Shown here: positions 6,834-10,153 of the stretch, one piece after another
Layout: every line of letters begins with the position of its first letter
Position numbering within the stretch: the stretch's first letter is position 1
Source of the DNA: Ignavibacteria bacterium UBA6688
Lineage (GTDB): Bacteria > Bacteroidota > Ignavibacteria > UBA10030
Reading direction: 5' to 3'
Assembly (NCBI GenBank): GCA_002454845.1
Contig: DKJQ01000235.1
Coordinates: 1-10,153, forward strand
DNA: 10,153 bases
The notes under the pieces: model-generated
Told to the model about the DNA's origin: nothing
Database searches by the model: none
Seen by the model: the letters and a program-made list of their open reading frames with translations, nothing else
Position numbers and translations under genes: made by a program

Positions 6834-6887
6834 CTATGGGGAGATTAGGTCTTCTTGAGTACATAACAAAACCTTAACGCCTTCTTC

Positions 6888-6918
6888 TTTGCAGGTTCTC
6901 TCCCGATTATTACATTAC
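6888..6918 (+). promoter_or_regulatory. Possible Bacteroidota-type promoter for the phosphatase operon
   Basis: TTTG (6888-6891), 19 nt, TACATTAC (6911-6918). The -33 element and spacing are exact; the -7 element matches TAnnTT but not the last two bases. It lies 19 nt before the ATG of the acid phosphatase, implying a very short leader that would still include the GAGG at 6929-6932. Confidence -1.
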
Positions 6919-6937
6919 TGTACACAGTGAGGTTCCC

Positions 6938-7756
6938 ATGCAGCGACGTTCGTTTCTGAGACCGGTTGTTCTCCTCTCCCTTTCCCTGATTGTTGGCGGG
7001 TGGTCGGCCTGGTGGTCCGGGAACCCTTCACCGGTCCAGGACCGTTCCAAAACGGAACACACCGTTCTGGCCATCGTCTGGTATCAGGCCGCCGGTGAGT
7101 TCCGGGCCCTTTGCTATCAGGCGTACAACCTCGCGCGCCTGAGACTCGACAACCATTTCCTGAAGAACAAATCTGCAAAGAAGCGAGCCGTCATCGTCGA
7201 TATCGATGAGACCGTGCTCGATAACAGTCCCCATGCGGCTCGACTAATCAAGGAGAATGCATCGTACCCCGTTCTCTGGAACAAGTGGGTCGATGCGGCA
7301 CAAGCGGCTGCAATCCCCGGAGCCGTTGAGTTTCTCACGTATGCCGTATCCAAAGGGGCCGACGTTTTCTACATTTCCAACAGGCGGGTCGACCAGGTAG
7401 ACGCGACAGTGAAGAACCTCGCGGCGGCCGGATTTCCGCAGGCGACTGCAACACAGATGCTGTTCAAGGACAAAGAGTCGGGAAAGGAAAGCCGGCGTCA
7501 GAAGGTCGCTCAGACCCACGATATCGTACTTCTGATGGGGGACAACCTGAACGATTTTTCCCATGTGTTCGAGGCCAAGAATGTCAGTGACCGGTTTGCG
7601 GAGGTCGATAGGCTCCGGGAGGAATTCGGGAACAAGTATATCGTTCTCCCCAACCCTATCTACGGAGACTGGGAAGGCGCCTTGTATGGCTACAACTACC
7701 GCATCTCCGATGAAGAAAAGGATGCAAAACGAAAAGGGGCACTGAAAGGATTCTGA
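6938..7756 (+). CDS. Class C acid phosphatase / 5'-nucleotidase, e(P4) family (HAD superfamily)
   Basis: 272 aa. It hydrolyses phosphomonoesters, in known members including NMN and 5'-nucleotides, outside the cytoplasmic membrane. The HAD/DDDD signature is complete: DIDET with Asp88 (nucleophile) and Asp90, LDNSPHA following, motif II SNR (147-149), a conserved Lys region RRQKV (186-190), and GDNLNDF with Asp202 and Asp206. The e(P4)-typical WYQAAGEFRALCYQAYNLA (48-66) and VLPNPIYGDWEGALYGY near the C-terminus also match. The N-terminus MQRRSFLRPVVLLSLSLIVGG has a twin-arginine-like RRSFL before a hydrophobic stretch, and there is no lipobox Cys, unlike the H. influenzae lipoprotein. Start ATG with GAGG 5 nt upstream. 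Its TGA shares a base with the ATG of the alkaline phosphatase gene, indicating translational coupling. Confidence -1.
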   Translation: MQRRSFLRPVVLLSLSLIVGGWSAWWSGNPSPVQDRSKTEHTVLAIVWYQAAGEFRALCYQAYNLARLRLDNHFLKNKSAKKRAVIVDIDETVLDNSPHAARLIKENASYPVLWNKWVDAAQAAAIPGAVEFLTYAVSKGADVFYISNRRVDQVDATVKNLAAAGFPQATATQMLFKDKESGKESRRQKVAQTHDIVLLMGDNLNDFSHVFEAKNVSDRFAEVDRLREEFGNKYIVLPNPIYGDWEGALYGYNYRISDEEKDAKRKGALKGF

Positions 7757-9366
7757 TGAAAAAGATCGTTGTCTTCGCTCTTCTTCCGCTGCTCGCGGTG
7801 TCGTTCGGATGTTCGTCCTCGAAACCGAAACTCGTCGTCCTCCTTTCCGTGGACCAGATGCGGGGGGATTATCTCGGACGGTTCGAAGGGGACTTCACGG
7901 GCGGGTTCAAGCGCCTCTGGAACGAGGGAATCGCCTATACCAACGCCGACCTCAACTATGCCTCGACCGAAACGGGGCCGGGGCATGCAACGCTCTCCAC
8001 CGGAACATACCCGGCCAAAAGCGGCATCCACGGAAACGAGTGGATTGAGCCGGACACCCGCAACGATGTGTACTGCGTGGCAGATTCCACCGCCCTCCCG
8101 GTCGATGGTCTCGGCGGGAAGTTGTCGCCAAGGAATCTCCTGACAACGACGCTGGGCGACTGGCTCAAATCCGCCTCGCCCCAATCGAAGGTGTTTTCTG
8201 TTTCGGTTAAAGACCGCGCTGCCATCCTGATGGGGGGCAAGCGACCCGATAAGGTGTTTTGGTATGACGGCAGGTCAGGAAGTATGGTCACTTCGAGTTA
8301 TTACATGAACTCCTTCCCGGCGTATGTAAAAGATTTCAATGCGTCGGGTTGGATCGAGAAGAATGTGCCTGATGCATGGACACGACTTCTGCCGGAAGAA
8401 GTGTACGAACGGTTCGGTCCCGATGAGTTCGAGGGTGAAGGATTATGGAACGGGACGACGACGTTCCCCCATGCCTTTGCCAAAGACAGGAAAGCGGATC
8501 AGATCCGGACCAGCCCGTACGGGGATCTCCTGACGCTGGCCTTCGCGCAGGAAGCTGTCGTTGCCGAGAACCTGGGCCAAGGCAACGCGACCGATCTCCT
8601 TGCCATCAGTCTCTCGTGCACCGATTATGTGGGACACCATTATGGACCGAGCAGCCATGAACTTCATGACCAGCTTGTCCGCATCGACCGCGGACTGGGA
8701 GAGTTCTTCGCGTTCCTTGACAAGCAGTTGGGGAAAGAGAACTACATCGTCGCCCTCACCGCCGACCATGGGGTCTGCCCGCTTCCGGAACACCACAGCC
8801 GGGTCGAACGCAGAGAGGGACGGAGAATTGATTACAACACGGTCGTTCGGACAGCCCTTCCTCAGGCGATAAACACATTGATGGAGGAATGGAAGATCAG
8901 CGAGCCCCTCATTGAAAAGAATGCGTTTCTGAACTACTCCGCTGCCGCGAAGGCAGGCATCGACAGCCTCACGCTCGAACGCCGCGTGAAGCAGGTTTTT
9001 CTCAAGCTCGATGGTGTGACAGACATATTCTTTCGGAGAGAATTACTGAGCCCCTCAACTCCAGACCGTCCGTATCTTTCCAAATTCCGCAACAGCTACA
9101 ACCCTGGACGGGGAGAGGATTTCCAGGTCCTCGCGTGCGAGTTCTGCCTTCTCAGCACCCGCAAGACCGGCTCGACACATGGCTCGGCGCACCGGTACGA
9201 TTCTCATGTGCCCCTCGTGTTCTGGGGATCTACGTTCAAAGGACAAAAGATCAGTCGCGAAGCCACCAGTGCAGACCTGGCTCCGACCGTCGCGAGACTG
9301 CTCGGCATTCCCTTTCCCTCCACTCTCGATGGAGTCCCGCTTCCGGAGGTAAAGTTACAGAAGTAA
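7756..9366 (+). CDS. pafA: PafA-type alkaline phosphatase (type I phosphodiesterase superfamily), probable lipoprotein
   Basis: 536 aa, close to the length of PafA from Elizabethkingia. It is a periplasmic or surface two-zinc enzyme that removes phosphate from monoesters. Metal and catalytic residues can be placed: Asp33 in SVDQMRGDY; Thr73 nucleophile in STETGPGHATLSTG (70-83); Asn94 in HGNEW; Lys152 and Arg154 in KDRAAIL, the pair that marks phosphate monoesterases of this family; Asp290 and His294 in DYVGHHYG; Asp337-His338 in TADHG; and His484 in YDSHVP. Residues 1-19 form a signal peptide ending in Cys19 followed by SSSKPK; the lipobox (SFGC) is imperfect but the context suggests a lipoprotein. 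It begins at the ATG overlapping the preceding stop. The last codons lie in a 14-bp tandem duplication. Relatives are phosphate-irrepressible, but regulation here is not visible. Confidence -1.
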   Translation: MKKIVVFALLPLLAVSFGCSSSKPKLVVLLSVDQMRGDYLGRFEGDFTGGFKRLWNEGIAYTNADLNYASTETGPGHATLSTGTYPAKSGIHGNEWIEPDTRNDVYCVADSTALPVDGLGGKLSPRNLLTTTLGDWLKSASPQSKVFSVSVKDRAAILMGGKRPDKVFWYDGRSGSMVTSSYYMNSFPAYVKDFNASGWIEKNVPDAWTRLLPEEVYERFGPDEFEGEGLWNGTTTFPHAFAKDRKADQIRTSPYGDLLTLAFAQEAVVAENLGQGNATDLLAISLSCTDYVGHHYGPSSHELHDQLVRIDRGLGEFFAFLDKQLGKENYIVALTADHGVCPLPEHHSRVERREGRRIDYNTVVRTALPQAINTLMEEWKISEPLIEKNAFLNYSAAAKAGIDSLTLERRVKQVFLKLDGVTDIFFRRELLSPSTPDRPYLSKFRNSYNPGRGEDFQVLACEFCLLSTRKTGSTHGSAHRYDSHVPLVFWGSTFKGQKISREATSADLAPTVARLLGIPFPSTLDGVPLPEVKLQK

Positions 9367-9375
9367 AGTTACAGA
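9349..9375. repeat. 14-bp tandem duplication containing the pafA stop codon
   Basis: GTAAAGTTACAGA occurs at 9349-9361 and again at 9363-9375, a period of 14. The first copy encodes V-K-L-Q; the second, shifted in frame, provides the TAA at 9364-9366. Without one copy the frame would read on to about 9425, through the terminator. Confidence -1.
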
Positions 9376-9383
9376 CCATCCTC

Positions 9384-9422
9384 GATCCGACTCTGTTCCT
9401 GTGGAGCCGGATCTTTGTTTTG
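9384..9422 (+). terminator. Intrinsic terminator of the phosphatase operon
   Basis: GATCCGACTC (9384-9393) pairs with GAGCCGGATC (9404-9413): nine pairs with one A-C mismatch and a 10-nt loop. The T-rich TTTGTTTTG follows immediately (9414-9422). It starts 17 bp after the alkaline phosphatase stop and is the clearest terminator in the window. Confidence -1.
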
Positions 9423-9435
9423 TAAGCTTGACCTC

Positions 9436-9467
9436 CTTGTTTTGACCCTCCCGCTTTTGTACCTTGC
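9436..9467 (+). promoter_or_regulatory. Possible Bacteroidota-type promoter for the cupin gene (weak)
   Basis: CTTG (9436-9439), 20 nt, TACCTTGC (9460-9467), about 48 nt before the ATG at 9515. Several TTTG words occur here (9441-9444, 9456-9459), so the exact elements are uncertain. A promoter is expected because a terminator lies just upstream. Confidence -1.
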
Positions 9468-9514
9468 AGTCGTCGGCTCCAAACCGAACCATTTCTCACA
9501 AGTCGAAATCGCCC

Positions 9515-9922
9515 ATGAGACTCCTCTTCCTCATCCTTGCTGCTAGCACACTCTGCGGCTCCCTGCAGTCACAATCAAAACAAACGGCGATCGATTCGTG
9601 CGTCAACGAATTCACCATGACGAATATCGAATCGACAAAGGTCGGATACCAGTATTGGTTCATCGGCAAGGACTTCCTTGACGGGCGGACACTGAAAATG
9701 AGCGTGGTGGCTCCTCTGTCCGCAACCCACGCCCCCCATCGCCATTCGGAAGACGAAATGTTCTTCGTTTTGGAAGGGACTGCGGAATTCTACCTGAACG
9801 GAGCCAGAAAAGTCGTTCAACCGTACGCGAGTTTCTATTGTCCCCCCAACAGCGAACACGGTATCCGGAACGTCGGCGATACAACCCTGAAATACCTGGT
9901 CATCAAAAAGTACGAAAAGTGA
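9515..9922 (+). CDS. Secreted single-domain cupin protein
   Basis: 135 aa from the ATG at 9515. The frame opens earlier at a TTG (9464), but that would put a polar stretch before the signal peptide and overlap the presumed promoter. Residues 1-18 (MRLLFLILAASTLCGSLQ) form a Sec signal peptide; Cys14 is in a poor lipobox context, so cleavage by signal peptidase I is likelier. The mature part is a cupin_2 barrel: motif 1 HAPHRHSEDEMFFVLEG (72-88) with metal ligands His75, His77 and Glu81, and motif 2 YCPPNSEHGIRN (108-119) with His115. The full 3-His/1-Glu metal site is present, so it may be an enzyme rather than a binding protein, but the substrate is not readable. KdgF, which acts on unsaturated uronates, is a similarly small cupin. 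Its TGA shares a base with the ATG of the next gene, suggesting cotranslation. Confidence -1.
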   Translation: MRLLFLILAASTLCGSLQSQSKQTAIDSCVNEFTMTNIESTKVGYQYWFIGKDFLDGRTLKMSVVAPLSATHAPHRHSEDEMFFVLEGTAEFYLNGARKVVQPYASFYCPPNSEHGIRNVGDTTLKYLVIKKYEK

Positions 9923-10153
9923 TGAACCCCATGGATTGCTTCCTTCGCTTCAAGAAAACCGACGTACGATACACTTCGCTCCGGCGCAGGGGGCTCGTCG
10001 CCGCATTCATCGTTGCGGCAGCCATTCCCGCCTGTTCCCAGGAACCCCAAAAAACCGCCCCCCCAGATGCAATTGATGTGAGCGGGTTCTACGACAGTTC
10101 ACATCATTGGTACGACATTCAGGATGAAGATCGTGTCATCGATCCTGTCGAGG
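9922..10153 (+). CDS. Lipoprotein, possible family 10 pectate lyase (3' end outside window)
   Basis: Open from the ATG at 9922-9924, which overlaps the cupin stop (TGATG), to the window end; 77 residues visible. A second in-frame ATG at 9931 is possible. A basic stretch SLRRRG (19-24) and a hydrophobic segment (25-37) end in IPAC with Cys38, then SQEPQ: a lipoprotein signal with an unusually long n-region of about 23 residues. The mature start, VSGFYDSSHHWYDIQDEDRV (53-72), then IDPVE, resembles from memory the region just before the catalytic domain of PL10 pectate lyases of Bacteroidota. That assignment is tentative because the catalytic part is not in the window. No frameshift is seen. Confidence -1.
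   Translation, partial: MNPMDCFLRFKKTDVRYTSLRRRGLVAAFIVAAAIPACSQEPQKTAPPDAIDVSGFYDSSHHWYDIQDEDRVIDPVE

Noticed and set aside
9464..9514. A TTG start adding 17 residues to the cupin.
   Set aside because: It would place a polar segment before a good signal peptide and overlap the presumed promoter; the ATG at 9515 starts directly with the signal.

Overview
This window looks like chromosomal DNA from an uncultured or little-studied member of the Bacteroidota/Ignavibacteriota/Chlorobi (FCB) group. The base composition is moderately GC-rich. Ribosome binding sites are weak or absent. One good and several weaker matches to the Bacteroidota promoter (TTTG, 19-21 nt, TAnnTTTG) lie upstream of genes. 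There is also a PafA-type alkaline phosphatase, a family best known from Bacteroidota. The phylum assignment is inference. No tRNA, rRNA, CRISPR array, transposase or phage gene was seen.

Layout. Positions 2-766 (+) carry the 3' part of an exported TPR protein resembling the RMDN family. It converges, with only 3 bp between stop codons, on a complete ABC-F ATPase gene (770-2725, -). A 248-bp divergent region (2726-2973) holds a degenerate CAGATNN heptanucleotide repeat and the best promoter of the window. That promoter serves a probable two-gene operon: a single-domain asparaginase-like protein (2974-3462) and an OsmC/YhfA-type thiol peroxidase-like protein (3489-3932). Next come a small two-helix membrane protein with a histidine-kinase-like dimerisation segment that lacks the phospho-accepting His (4145-4558), and a full-length transketolase (4685-6694).

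The 243-bp gap after transketolase contains two similar hairpins 46 bp apart whose stems differ by compensatory base changes. It is followed by a tightly coupled exported phosphatase pair: a class C acid phosphatase of the e(P4) family with a Tat-like signal (6938-7756) and a PafA-type alkaline phosphatase (7756-9366), ended by a convincing intrinsic terminator. The last unit is a secreted single-domain cupin (9515-9922). Its stop overlaps the start of a lipoprotein gene that runs off the window (9922 onward) and whose first mature residues resemble family 10 pectate lyases.

How the genes may work together: the two phosphatases would release phosphate from nucleotides and other monoesters outside the cytoplasm. 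The cupin and the last lipoprotein may belong to uronate/pectin use. The rest is housekeeping (translation-associated ABC-F, pentose phosphate pathway, peroxide defence). I found no multi-gene system that is clearly undescribed. The most unusual items are the covarying hairpin pair, the His-less kinase-like membrane protein and the minimal asparaginase.
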